DNA of 64,000 nt from Sporosarcina sp. P13 (GTDB lineage Bacteria > Bacillota > Bacilli > Bacillales_A > Planococcaceae): NCBI RefSeq assembly GCF_002743055.1, contig NZ_PDYM01000011.1:1-64000 (forward strand), read 5' to 3'. How positions within the stretch are numbered: the first letter of the stretch is position 1; every line of letters starts with the position of its first letter. The position numbers and the translations under genes were made by a program. The notes beneath the pieces are model-generated. The model was not told the DNA's origin. It ran no database searches and saw only the letters and a list, made by a program, of their open reading frames with translations. Shown here one piece after another: positions 26,622 to 34,706 of the stretch.

Positions 26622-27350
26622 ATGAGTGAAAAGAAGCAAACTAGGCGTAAGAAGTGGACTAGTTCATTTTTAATCGCCGTCTTTATAGCCATTGCAGCTA
26701 TTTATTTTCCTGAATTATTCGGTGATGAAGATAAACAGCCGAGCCGGCCAGGATTGATTCCTGTCGAATTGGTTAAGACGATTGATGGCGATACGATTAA
26801 GATTATGTATGAAGGCAAAGAAGTTAATGTGCGGTATTTATTGATTGATACACCCGAAACGAATCATCCGCGTCTTGGCAAACAACCTTTTGGACAGAAA
26901 GCAAAAGTCCGAAATCAAGAACTCATGCAAAAAGGGCAACTGGAGATCGAGTTCGATATTGGGGATAAGTACGATAAATACGGCAGACTATTAGCGTATA
27001 TATACATAGACGGTAAAAGCGTGCAAGAACAGTTGTTAAAAGAAGGTCTAGCGAGAGTAGCTTACGTGTATCCGCCAAACACTAGACATGTAGATGCGTT
27101 CAAGAAAGCGGAAGCAGAAGGCAAAAAGTCTGGTATTGGTATCTGGACACTTGAAGACTACGCGACAGATCGTGGGTTTGATAGTGATAAATATCCAAAC
27201 GAGTCCGTAAAACAACTAGTCTCTGGTAAAGTAGAGAGTTTTAAAAATTGTACGGAACTCCGTAAGAAATATCCGGAAGGTGTTAAAAAAGGACATCCAG
27301 CGTACGCCGAACATATGGATCGCAATCAAGATGGACGAGCTTGTGAATAA
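26622..27350 (+). CDS. Membrane-anchored/secreted thermonuclease-like protein with Excalibur domain
   Basis: 242 residues. A basic N-terminus and hydrophobic segment (about 13-31) act as signal anchor. The staphylococcal-nuclease domain spans about 45-180: VKTIDGDTIKI, RYLLIDTPETNHP (Arg and Asp of the active site), YDKYGRLLAYIYIDG (Glu/Arg region) and GLARVAYVYPP. The C-terminal Excalibur calcium-binding motif ends DRNQDGRACE. Like YncB-type extracellular nucleases; YokF/YncB activity is inferred. Site GAGGT before ATG. Confidence 0.87.
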   Translation: MSEKKQTRRKKWTSSFLIAVFIAIAAIYFPELFGDEDKQPSRPGLIPVELVKTIDGDTIKIMYEGKEVNVRYLLIDTPETNHPRLGKQPFGQKAKVRNQELMQKGQLEIEFDIGDKYDKYGRLLAYIYIDGKSVQEQLLKEGLARVAYVYPPNTRHVDAFKKAEAEGKKSGIGIWTLEDYATDRGFDSDKYPNESVKQLVSGKVESFKNCTELRKKYPEGVKKGHPAYAEHMDRNQDGRACE

Positions 27351-27353
27351 AAA

Positions 27354-27390
27354 ACAAAAGGACTTTCTCATCGAGAGAAAGTCCTTTTGT
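27354..27390. terminator. Bidirectional terminator nuclease / bpsB
   Basis: Perfect 16-bp stem ACAAAAGGACTTTCTC / GAGAAAGTCCTTTTGT with loop ATCGA. It separates two convergent genes; the bpsB stop is 7 bases away. Confidence 0.93.
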
Positions 27391-27396
27391 TTGGTA

Positions 27397-27924
27397 TCAA
27401 AACACTTCATTATAATTGGTCAGCTCTCGCAATGCACTTTCCTCTGCAGGAATTCGTACGGATAGCATCCATAAATTTAATACTAAAAAGAGGATTGCTG
27501 TAAAATAAGCGCTGAATAATAAGGGCAAGACAAGAAGTTCAGTCGTGACAATTACATAATTCGGATGGCGGATCCAGCGATAGGGGCCTTTTTTCTGAAC
27601 AGTAGCGCCAGGTAAAATCAGAATCTTTGTGTTCCAGAACTTACCGAGCGACGACAGACACCAGACGCGCAATAGTTGCATTAACAGGAAAATTGCTAGT
27701 AATAGACCCCAGGCAGGAGACGGTGGTCGATTGAATACGATGACTTCCACTAGTAATGAAACGAAAAATGCGGTATGCATGAGTACCATCCATTTGTAAT
27801 GAGATGCTCCAACTTCAATTGCTCCCTGACTTCGCATCCATTGCTCGTTGCGCTTGGCGACGGCTAGCTCGACTAACCGTTGTATTACCACGATAATGAA
27901 AACAAGCAGAAATAGCTTGCTCAT
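27397..27924 (-). CDS. bpsB: Isoprenylcysteine carboxyl methyltransferase-family protein (BpsB/YpbQ)
   Basis: 175-residue membrane protein with four to five helices. The ICMT-type SAM-binding motif is visible: GPYRWIRHPNYVIVTTELL and the final EESAL. In B. subtilis the partner of type III polyketide synthase BpsA is YpbQ (BpsB), which methylates alkylpyrones. The gene starts 1 base after the bpsA stop (TGATATG), so it is the second gene of that operon. The longer reading frame upstream lies inside bpsA. Confidence 0.85.
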   Translation of the reverse strand: MSKLFLLVFIIVVIQRLVELAVAKRNEQWMRSQGAIEVGASHYKWMVLMHTAFFVSLLVEVIVFNRPPSPAWGLLLAIFLLMQLLRVWCLSSLGKFWNTKILILPGATVQKKGPYRWIRHPNYVIVTTELLVLPLLFSAYFTAILFLVLNLWMLSVRIPAEESALRELTNYNEVF

Positions 27925-27925
27925 A

Positions 27926-29005
27926 TCACTTCCACTCCAGTAATAGTAATTCACCACAGAAGCCTGGTCCGAGTGCTGCCATTAAACCGAACTCTCCTAG
28001 TTTTGGTTGCTGTTCGATGAAGTCTTTTAATACATAGAGTACGGTAGGGGAAGACATATTGCCGTGATGCTGCAACACTCTTTTAGAAGTAGCAGTCTGA
28101 TCATCTTCCATATGCAATGCTTTTTTATAGGCATCGAGTACTTTCTTGCCTCCAGGATGCGCAACGAAATGCTCTACGCGATCCATGGTTAACTGTTGTT
28201 CTTCTACAAACTGATGAACGAATGGCCCAAGCCAGCTTTTGATGACATGTGGAATGCTTTTCGAAAATACGACATGCAAACCATTATTTTTAATATCCCA
28301 ACCCATCACATCTTCAGAATCAGGCATGAAGCGGGAAGATGTTGCACGGATCGTAGGCATTGGACGGGTACTCTTAATCGTTGATTGTTCACCAGAAATT
28401 AATGCACAAGCTACTCCATCTGAAAATAATGAAACGCCGACTAGATTACTTTTCGTTACATCATCGCGCTGGAACGTTAAACTACAAAGCTCTAGAGCAA
28501 GCACGAGGACATTGGCTTTAGGGTATGCTTTACAGTAATCAAATGCACGACTCATGCCGGACGCACCGCCCGCACAGCCAAGTCCCCAAATTGGAATACG
28601 TTTGATATCATGTCGAAACGGTAATTGATTAATGAGACGTGCATCGATACTAGGCGTTGCTAATCCGCTACTTGATACGAAGACAATCACATCAATCTCG
28701 GCAGGATCTACAGCACGCTCGAGTGTCGATACGTTAGTCAAACATTTCTCCACTGCTTGTTTGCCAAGCGTGACAGCTTGTTCGATATAAAGATTGTTTT
28801 TCGTTTCAAAGTCATGTGGATGCGCATACCATTCAAGTGGCATACATACTTGACGCGTATCAATTTCGCCATTTAGGAACACTTTCAATAAACGATCAAT
28901 ATCTTTAAATGAATCGGAAAAAAGGGAACGGGCAAAGGTCATCGCCTCATCCTGTTTTAGTTCAACAGGTGGACAGACCGTACTGACAGATTGAATTGTT
29001 GGCAT
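27926..29005 (-). CDS. bpsA: Type III polyketide synthase (BpsA/chalcone-synthase type)
   Basis: 359-residue homodimeric ketosynthase-fold enzyme that extends fatty acyl-CoA with malonyl-CoA to make alkylpyrones. The catalytic triad is visible: Cys in WGLGCAGGASGMSRAF (about 147), His in FVAHPGGKKVLDAY (about 285) and Asn in HHGNMSSPTVLYVL (about 317). The C-terminal GPGFCGELLLLEW matches the CHS family. ATG at 29005 is 5 bases after GGAGGT; a TTG two codons earlier abuts that site and is rejected. Confidence 0.93.
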   Translation of the reverse strand: MPTIQSVSTVCPPVELKQDEAMTFARSLFSDSFKDIDRLLKVFLNGEIDTRQVCMPLEWYAHPHDFETKNNLYIEQAVTLGKQAVEKCLTNVSTLERAVDPAEIDVIVFVSSSGLATPSIDARLINQLPFRHDIKRIPIWGLGCAGGASGMSRAFDYCKAYPKANVLVLALELCSLTFQRDDVTKSNLVGVSLFSDGVACALISGEQSTIKSTRPMPTIRATSSRFMPDSEDVMGWDIKNNGLHVVFSKSIPHVIKSWLGPFVHQFVEEQQLTMDRVEHFVAHPGGKKVLDAYKKALHMEDDQTATSKRVLQHHGNMSSPTVLYVLKDFIEQQPKLGEFGLMAALGPGFCGELLLLEWK

Positions 29006-29241
29006 AGGCAACCTCCGTTAACTAGTATTAATAAAAGTAGCTTCTTGTAAACTATATGCAAGAGATGATGAAGACTTGTCTAAGTGATGAAACATCTCCA
29101 CAAAGAGTACGCGATGGGATAGTACTTTATTATTCCCTACAACCTACATTGGAAAACTTTTAATTGAAGCGATTTTTGTTTCGTATAACTAGGATTTCAT
29201 GATAAGCTGATGGCGAATGAATTACTGGAAGGAGAGTAGAT

Positions 29242-29541
29242 ATGAAATTAATTGATACGAAGAATCAGTTGTCGGAGAAGGAAAAGCATATGGCGAAAGT
29301 GGCGAATGTGGACAATGCGACGCTGACGAATATTCAGCTACAGGCAGGTCAGGAAATTGCAGAACATGATTCAAAGAACGAGGCGTTTATTATCGTGCGC
29401 AAAGGAAAAGTGCGTTTCATGGTAGAAGGGGAGCCTGTCGAAGTGACTCCAGATAATATTCTACATATGGCACCGCTTGAGAAACATAACCTGTATGCGA
29501 TTGAAGATACGGATTTAGTTTTGGTGCAAGTGAAGCAATGA
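29242..29541 (+). CDS. Small single-domain cupin protein
   Basis: 99 residues, one cupin barrel: motif 1 GQEIAEHDSKNEAFIIVRKGKVRF (about 37-60) and motif 2 LHMAPLEKHNLYAIED (about 74-89). Two His and one Glu can bind a metal. No other domain. Substrate unknown. Strong site GAAGGAGAG before ATG. Confidence 0.8.
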   Translation: MKLIDTKNQLSEKEKHMAKVANVDNATLTNIQLQAGQEIAEHDSKNEAFIIVRKGKVRFMVEGEPVEVTPDNILHMAPLEKHNLYAIEDTDLVLVQVKQ

Positions 29542-29554
29542 ATATGGTTAAACT

Positions 29555-29591
29555 AAAAAACGCTAATTCAGCTAGTGAATTAGCGTTTTTT
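29555..29591. terminator. Bidirectional terminator cupin / DUF188 gene
   Basis: Perfect 16-bp stem AAAAAACGCTAATTCA / TGAATTAGCGTTTTTT, loop GCTAG. The last bases touch the stop codon of the convergent DUF188 gene. Confidence 0.92.
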
Positions 29592-30036
29592 AGTTTGTTG
29601 GGAACGTGTTGCACAATTTGCGTAGACTCAAAACAAATCCTTCTGTCTGTTCAGCCGTGCGCTTTTTCGGCCCCCGCAATCGACCTCCAGCACGCCGGAT
29701 TTTCTGTGCTTTGTGTCTAGCGGCAAGTAATTGGTCGATATTTTCGTTCGTGAACCATCTGCCGTTCTGATCTAGCGGCAAGCCTTGTTTGGCTAATGCC
29801 ATTGCGGCAAGTCCGTAATCCTGTGTCACGACGATATCGCCTTTTTTAATCTGGTTCACAAGCACAAAATCGACTGCATCTGCACCTTTTGAAACAGTAA
29901 TTGTTTCAGCACCTTCTCGATACATTTCATGTGCAGTATCACAAATTAACACACACGGTAAACCATATTCTTTTGCGACCGCAATAGTTTCGTTAATTAC
30001 TGGACAGCCATCCGCATCTACTAAAATAGTCGTCAC
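29590..30036 (-). CDS. YaiI/YqxD family (DUF188) protein
   Basis: 148 residues, PIN-like fold. Conserved segments VDADGCPVINE, CDTAHEMYREGAETITVSKGADAVDF, KKGDIVVTQDYGLAAMAL, and the basic tail GGRLRGPKKRT are those of the YaiI/YqxD family, whose biochemical role is not established. I use GTG at 30036 because GGAGG is 5 bases upstream; the GTG 8 codons earlier has no ribosome site. Confidence 0.85.
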   Translation of the reverse strand: MTTILVDADGCPVINETIAVAKEYGLPCVLICDTAHEMYREGAETITVSKGADAVDFVLVNQIKKGDIVVTQDYGLAAMALAKQGLPLDQNGRWFTNENIDQLLAARHKAQKIRRAGGRLRGPKKRTAEQTEGFVLSLRKLCNTFPTN

Positions 30037-30124
30037 AACTTCCTCCACCTTTCGCTTCACTCAATACGTTTAGTATAGCAAATATCGGGTAGGATAAGGG
30101 GAAACGAGTGATTGAGGTGACGAA

Positions 30125-30361
30125 ATGGCCGATTTAGCAGAAGACGAACGAACGACAGCACAACAACTCGAGCAATACGGACGTGAAATGGATGCGCGTA
30201 ATGCCGCTATGGAAAATGTTGAAGTTCCACCTGTAACACGCGCCTTAGCAGAACATGAAATTCCACCGCCACTGACAGAAGAAGAAATTAGAGCAAAGGT
30301 CGGCGATCAGAATTACGAGAACGCTACAGACGACAACGCACCGACATCAATTAATAGCTAA
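30125..30361 (+). CDS. Small acidic hypothetical protein, 78 aa
   Basis: Not recognised. 78 residues, strongly acidic, no Cys, Trp, or Phe, with Pro-rich middle (VPPV, IPPPLT); probably disordered or helical. Site GAGGTG before ATG and a terminator-like hairpin after the stop support a real gene. Confidence 0.65.
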   Translation: MADLAEDERTTAQQLEQYGREMDARNAAMENVEVPPVTRALAEHEIPPPLTEEEIRAKVGDQNYENATDDNAPTSINS

Positions 30362-30370
30362 AAACATGAC

Positions 30371-30402
30371 AAAGGGGCATCTAAAGTGTTCCTTTTTTTG
30401 TG
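30371..30402 (+). terminator. Probable terminator of the 78-aa gene
   Basis: Weak stem AAAGGGGC / GTTCCTTT with two G-T pairs, followed by T4-7. Confidence 0.5.
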
Positions 30403-30470
30403 TGAAAAAACGAAACATAGCACACTCCCTAAACGTATAGATCGCATACTTACTAATGGAGTGATGCAAG

Positions 30471-30626
30471 ATGAATGAAGGATATTTTGTGGGTTGGGGT
30501 ACACTAGCTTTGATCAACGCCGTACTGGCACAAGGAAAAAACCGTAGCGGTCTGAACTGGTTCATCCTCTCTATATTTCTTGGACCCATTGCAACCCTCC
30601 TCTTAGCGCTGTTGAGTAAAAGATGA
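30471..30626 (+). CDS. Small membrane protein, 51 aa
   Basis: Not recognised by family. 51 residues with two hydrophobic parts: YFVGWGTLALINAVLA (about 4-20) and WFILSIFLGPIATLLLALL (about 30-48), joined by a basic, Gly/Asn loop (QGKNRSGLN). GGAG stands about 9 bases before ATG. Could be annotated variously in other genomes; it lies just before the aminopeptidase gene. Confidence 0.55.
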   Translation: MNEGYFVGWGTLALINAVLAQGKNRSGLNWFILSIFLGPIATLLLALLSKR

Positions 30627-30671
30627 TAAGCTATTTAGGAAACTGACATAGTGAGAGGGGTTACTAATAAA

Positions 30672-32036
30672 ATGCAAATCCACACAGAAATTCTACTTGC
30701 AACTGATAGTCAAGTAACGAAAAATCAGTTAGTGAAACAATTCGTCGAGAACCAACCAGGCGGACATTGTTCACTCGTACTAGGGGATAAACAAGTAGTT
30801 ATTTTAAAAGATAAGCAGTGGAAATCACTAGATGAAATCCGCAGTATTGCTGGAGAAGTATCACGCAGTGTAGCGGCGCAGAGAGTACAGTCCGCGACAA
30901 TTCAAGCAGATCAATTAGCAAAGAAGTGGTCTGCTACAGACGAAGCGGTTACTGCATTCGTAGAAGGTTGGCATCTAGGAGCGTATAACTTCGATCGCTA
31001 CCAATCCAAAAAAGCGAATCCTGTAACGAAACTGATTGTAAAAGGTTCGTGTCAAGCATCAGTGAAAGCAGGAAGAGTGCGCGCGGATGCAATGGCATTT
31101 TCTCGTGACTTGATGAATGAATTGTCAGATGTTCTGAATCCTGAGACGTATCCAGAAGTACTGAAAGATCATTTCAAAGGTACAAAAGTGAAAATCAACG
31201 TACTTAGCAAGAAGGAAATCGAAGAGCGTGAGATGAATGGCGTGTTGACAGTTTGCCGCGGTAGTAAATATGATCCTTCATTTGTTGAAATGACATTGCA
31301 AACAGATGCATCAAAGCCATTGGTCGCGCTTGTCGGGAAAGGCGTAACGTACGACTCAGGTGGTATTAGCTTAAAAGGCGGACGTGACGACAGTGATATG
31401 CGTATGGATATGGGCGGCTCGGCTGCTGTAAGCGGTGCGCTATCACTCCTTGCCTATTCGGATGCAAAAGTGAATGTCGTTGCGTTGATTCCAATGGTTG
31501 AAAACACGCCAGGACCAGATGCAGTCATGCCAGGTGAAGTTATTCAATATAAAAATGGGATTAGTGTACAAGTCGGTAATACCGATGCTGAAGGTCGTTT
31601 GATTTTGGCAGATGGCCTGATTCGTGCAGGGGAACTTGGGGCAAAATATACGGTGGATATTGCAACATTAACAGGTGCAGTCGTCGGAGCGCTTGGTACG
31701 GAAATCGGTGGAGTTTTCGGTGATGAGGATCTAGCGTACAAAATGAAGAAAATTGGTGATCAAAACGGTGACTTCGTTTGGCCACTACCTTTAGTGGATG
31801 TCTATGAAGAATCCCTAGATAGCGCATATGCAGACTGCAATAATATCAGTTCGATGTCTGTAGCTGGTTCAATCACAGCAGGGCTGTTCTTGCGTAAATT
31901 CGCGCCGAAGAACAACTGGTTGCATGTCGATATGGCGGGTGTCATGGATAAGCAGAAACCTAAAGGCTATTACACAAAATCTGCAACGGGCTATGGTGCT
32001 CGATTACTTGCAGATTATACAGTCTCACTACATTAA
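30672..32036 (+). CDS. pepA: M17 leucyl aminopeptidase family protein
   Basis: 454-residue dizinc aminopeptidase. The catalytic domain is intact: LVGKGVTYDSGGISLKGG (Lys and Asp), DMRMDMGGSAAVSGAL, MPGEVI, and the signature NTDAEGRLILADGL. Hexameric cytosolic enzyme of peptide turnover. The N-terminal non-catalytic domain is somewhat short against the usual 480-500 residues. ATG at 30672 with GAGAGGGG about 11 bases upstream is preferred to a GTG at 30651. Confidence 0.92.
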   Translation: MQIHTEILLATDSQVTKNQLVKQFVENQPGGHCSLVLGDKQVVILKDKQWKSLDEIRSIAGEVSRSVAAQRVQSATIQADQLAKKWSATDEAVTAFVEGWHLGAYNFDRYQSKKANPVTKLIVKGSCQASVKAGRVRADAMAFSRDLMNELSDVLNPETYPEVLKDHFKGTKVKINVLSKKEIEEREMNGVLTVCRGSKYDPSFVEMTLQTDASKPLVALVGKGVTYDSGGISLKGGRDDSDMRMDMGGSAAVSGALSLLAYSDAKVNVVALIPMVENTPGPDAVMPGEVIQYKNGISVQVGNTDAEGRLILADGLIRAGELGAKYTVDIATLTGAVVGALGTEIGGVFGDEDLAYKMKKIGDQNGDFVWPLPLVDVYEESLDSAYADCNNISSMSVAGSITAGLFLRKFAPKNNWLHVDMAGVMDKQKPKGYYTKSATGYGARLLADYTVSLH

Positions 32037-32037
32037 A

Positions 32038-32075
32038 AAAAGACGAGTGGAAGTTACGCTTCCTACTCGTCTTTC
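32038..32075. terminator. Bidirectional terminator pepA / methyltransferase
   Basis: Stem AAAGACGAGTGGAAG / CTTCCTACTCGTCTTT with one bulged T, between convergent genes. Confidence 0.88.
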
Positions 32076-32076
32076 A

Positions 32077-33012
32077 TTATGTACACAATACGACTTCTCT
32101 TGAAAACGTACCTTTCCTTGCTAGACAACGATCGATGATATCCCAACCAGCTTCAGTAAGCATGTTATCCATATTCTCGATTGTAAGGATTAAACAACTC
32201 TTCGCAAAGCGTCGCGCTTCCTTTAAAATAGCTAGTTGACCTTCCGCTGTGATATGCGTGAATAGATTATACGGCATGTCAATAATGGCAATATCATACT
32301 GTTCTTTCACTTCCGCAATTGGCCCAATCTCTACATTACCTTGTAATCCGAAATGAGCGATGTTCTTTCTGGAACCATAGACGACAAGAGGGTTAATATC
32401 TCGGCCTTCAATCGGAATACCCATCGACAATGCTTCCACAAGAACTGTACCAATCCCACAACAAGGATCGATGACACGGATACCTTCGGGGTGTGGGACT
32501 GCGATATTGACGGCAGCTCTGGCCAAACGAGTACCGAGCGCAGTGGAATACATATGCGGCTTTTGTTGATGTACATGCCAATCCGATGAACTTTCAACTA
32601 GTTCTCCTACATACCACTGATCTTCCAATTGCATTATTCCAATCAATAATTCCGGATAATCTAACTCAGGTTCACCTATGATTTGTAATCCGACTTTTCG
32701 CTCGATTTCCCGACGTTTTGCATGTCCTATTTTCGCAGTGTTCGCAAGCTCCATATCATTTAAGCAGACAGTCTTGAATGACTTTTCTACTTCTAATACA
32801 GCGGCTTGTTGCGCCAACGAATCCAAGCTATCTGTTTGAATCCATACTGCTAAACGCGCCTGCATGAAGGGACTTCGTGACGGATTAACCGTCACTTCAC
32901 TTTGTATCACATTGTCTTGTACGTCTTTCCCGAAAAAAGAACGCATTTCCATCCGGCATAATTCCTGCTCATCACGATGCCGGATATACGTATAAATAAA
33001 TTTTGTAGTCAT
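32077..33012 (-). CDS. TRM11/UPF0020-type RNA (or DNA) methyltransferase
   Basis: 311 residues. The C-terminal Rossmann methyltransferase domain has SAM motif VIDPCCGIGTVLVEAL (about 182-197) followed by GRDINPLVVYGSRKNI. The catalytic DPPY-type motif reads DMPYNL. The N-terminal part (1-150) may be a THUMP-like RNA-binding region but is not diagnostic. Most relatives modify tRNA or rRNA guanosine at N2; the target here is unknown. Its start overlaps the upstream 150-aa gene by one base (TAATG). Confidence 0.8.
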   Translation of the reverse strand: MTTKFIYTYIRHRDEQELCRMEMRSFFGKDVQDNVIQSEVTVNPSRSPFMQARLAVWIQTDSLDSLAQQAAVLEVEKSFKTVCLNDMELANTAKIGHAKRREIERKVGLQIIGEPELDYPELLIGIMQLEDQWYVGELVESSSDWHVHQQKPHMYSTALGTRLARAAVNIAVPHPEGIRVIDPCCGIGTVLVEALSMGIPIEGRDINPLVVYGSRKNIAHFGLQGNVEIGPIAEVKEQYDIAIIDMPYNLFTHITAEGQLAILKEARRFAKSCLILTIENMDNMLTEAGWDIIDRCLARKGTFSREVVLCT

Positions 33013-33464
33013 TACTGGCCTGCTCTCATTTCGTTAAGACCGCTAAGTATATTATGAAGAAGTTGTAAAACATCCTGAATTGGCATGGATTCCTCAAAAC
33101 CTTCAATCGGATCCAGCGGCATATTCACTTCCCAGAAACCTTCGTTATCGGAAAACGAGATGCTACATCCGGTAAGTTTGTGCTGTAGCTTTTCCTCGAT
33201 AAATCCGCGGATTGCGTCGCCTTCTTTTTTCTTACCTTGTAAACCGAACAACGCCATATATGTTTTGAAAATATCATCTACTTCCAATACTAATGAGTCT
33301 ACATTGATTTTGTCGAAATCAGGGGAATCTACATAGAAAAATTCGGCTATATTTGATTGTAAATAGGAAATAGGTTGCTGTGAAAATTGCTTATCTGCAG
33401 TACGGACGGTTTCTTCCGTTTCCTTTACACATACTTCTAGTGTTTCAATTGTCAATCGGTTCAT
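33012..33464 (-). CDS. Uncharacterised protein, about 150 aa
   Basis: Not recognised. 150 residues, acidic, with a helix-rich N-terminus (LTIETLEVCVKETEETVRTADKQ) and a C-terminal part holding GFWEVNMPLDPIEGFEES. No signal or membrane segment. It is wedged between a CDF transporter (overlap or near overlap at its start) and an RNA-methylase-like gene (1-base overlap at its end), so all three are translated together. ATG at 33464 lies 8 bases after GAGGAG; an ATG at 33473 gives an ATGA overlap but is too close to that site. Confidence 0.7.
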   Translation of the reverse strand: MNRLTIETLEVCVKETEETVRTADKQFSQQPISYLQSNIAEFFYVDSPDFDKINVDSLVLEVDDIFKTYMALFGLQGKKKEGDAIRGFIEEKLQHKLTGCSISFSDNEGFWEVNMPLDPIEGFEESMPIQDVLQLLHNILSGLNEMRAGQ

Positions 33465-33469
33465 ATCAT

Positions 33470-34402
33470 TCACTCCTCGTTAGTAAGTATACCGGATTGT
33501 TTTTCGGGATACCATGGATTTAAATGAATTAATACTTCGTCCACATCTTCATTTTGTGCCATGATTAAATTGCGTAATCTACTTGAAATCATATGACCTT
33601 CCTGAATCGTCAAATTGCCCATAACGCCGATGCGAATATCAACTAATACATAGTGACCGTGTTCGCGCGCGCGCAAACGATCGATTCGTTTTACTTCAGG
33701 CATCGAGCGGATGGTCTTTTCAAATGTAGCCAATCTTTCATCGCTAACACTTTTCTCCATTAGAATATCGATGCTCTCTTTACCGATTTCCATTGCGATA
33801 CGGAATACGAGGATAGAGACAATAATTCCTGCAATCGGATCGCCGTAAGCTAGTAGAGGAACGTTAAACACGTCGCCGATGAGGGCAAGCCCGATCCCAA
33901 CAACCGCCGCAAGAGAGGCATAAACGTCAGCTAAATGATCATATGCCGTCGCGATCAGTCCCTTACTATTTTCTGCCTTGCCAACGCGCATCGTATAGAC
34001 ATACAGTATATATTTCCAAACGAGCGAAACAATTGCAGTAAGTAGTGCAATTTTACTGGCAGTTGCTGGATCTTCAAATAAAGCCATTACTGCTTCGAAT
34101 GCGATATAAATAGAAGCTAACCCTAAAATAATGGCTACGATGCTAGAACCAATGACTTCCGCTTTTCCATGACCATATGGGTGATCTTCGTCAGCGGGTC
34201 GTTTAGAAATTTGCATAGAAGTTAATGCAGCGGCAGAAGCAACGACATCACCCGCGTTGTGGAAACCGTCCGCCAGTAAAACAGGGCTTTTAAAAAGAAA
34301 GCCTACGACTAGTTTTAATACAGTTAATACGATGTTACTCAGTAAACTAATCCATATCGCCAAGACAGAATTTTTAGCGTGTCCTTGAGTGTTAGTTGTC
34401 AT
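33470..34402 (-). CDS. Cation diffusion facilitator (CDF) metal exporter
   Basis: 310 residues. Six helices (about 12-205) with metal ligands in LLADGFHNAGDVVAS and the matching HLADVYASL helix; HPYGHGKAEVIGS follows the second helix. The cytosolic domain (about 210-310) includes LRAREHGHYVLVDIRIGV. CDF proteins exchange Zn, Co, Mn or Fe for protons; substrate is not decidable here. Promoter and leader upstream are unusual (see regulatory features). First gene of a three-gene coupled operon. Confidence 0.92.
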   Translation of the reverse strand: MTTNTQGHAKNSVLAIWISLLSNIVLTVLKLVVGFLFKSPVLLADGFHNAGDVVASAAALTSMQISKRPADEDHPYGHGKAEVIGSSIVAIILGLASIYIAFEAVMALFEDPATASKIALLTAIVSLVWKYILYVYTMRVGKAENSKGLIATAYDHLADVYASLAAVVGIGLALIGDVFNVPLLAYGDPIAGIIVSILVFRIAMEIGKESIDILMEKSVSDERLATFEKTIRSMPEVKRIDRLRAREHGHYVLVDIRIGVMGNLTIQEGHMISSRLRNLIMAQNEDVDEVLIHLNPWYPEKQSGILTNEE

Positions 34403-34441
34403 AAAAGCTTCCCTCCCCTAATAGTGTTTCCTTTAAGCAAC

Positions 34442-34469
34442 AAAAAAACCTCGCCTACTGCAGGCAAGG
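34442..34469 (-). terminator. Intrinsic terminator inside the CDF leader
   Basis: On the minus strand AAACCTTGCCT / AGGCGAGGTTT (11 bp, one G-U), loop GCAGT, followed by T7. It lies between the CDF promoter and the CDF start codon, about 40 bases before the ATG, so it can act as an attenuator. No plus-strand gene precedes it. Confidence 0.8.
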
Positions 34470-34542
34470 TTTGGAAATTTTTTAATGGTTTTGTTGGGAC
34501 AAAATTTCTCATTGTCATCACTCATTCATTAGTAGTTCAACT

Positions 34543-34571
34543 ATTATCCCATGAAACGGTTCATGATGCAA
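34543..34571 (-). promoter_or_regulatory. CDF promoter with internal palindrome
   Basis: Minus strand TTGCAT, 17 bases, GATAAT. Between them sits CATGAA-N4-TTCATG, a 6-bp-arm palindrome (34550-34565), a candidate operator for a metal-responsive repressor such as an ArsR/CzrA type. CzrA sites use ATGAA-N6-TTCAT, so spacing differs by two. Confidence 0.55.
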
Positions 34572-34669
34572 CTATCGCGGAATTCAAAGTAGTAAATTGA
34601 TTGTATATGTGTCAAAATATAAGAACGGAGTCATTGTACTTACGAATGACGCTATTCGTTATGCATATT

Positions 34670-34687
34670 CATGTATAAAAATTCAAT
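34670..34687. promoter_or_regulatory. ArgR/AhrC-type ARG box upstream of argH
   Basis: CATGTATAAAAATTCAAT matches the Bacillus ARG box CATGAATAAAAATTCAAG at 16 of 18 positions. It ends about 20 bases before the argH start. Confidence 0.7.
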
Positions 34688-34706
34688 TTGAGAGGTTTGA
34701 TGAATA

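Noticed and set aside
29006..29241. Extracytoplasmic-sigma promoter (GAAAAC ... CGTATA) before the cupin gene
   Set aside because: The spacing of about 24 bases is too long for the usual 16-17.
34403..34706. NiCo (czcD-type) riboswitch upstream of the CDF gene
   Set aside because: The conserved paired G-rich modules of that class are not visible; only a terminator and generic stems are seen.
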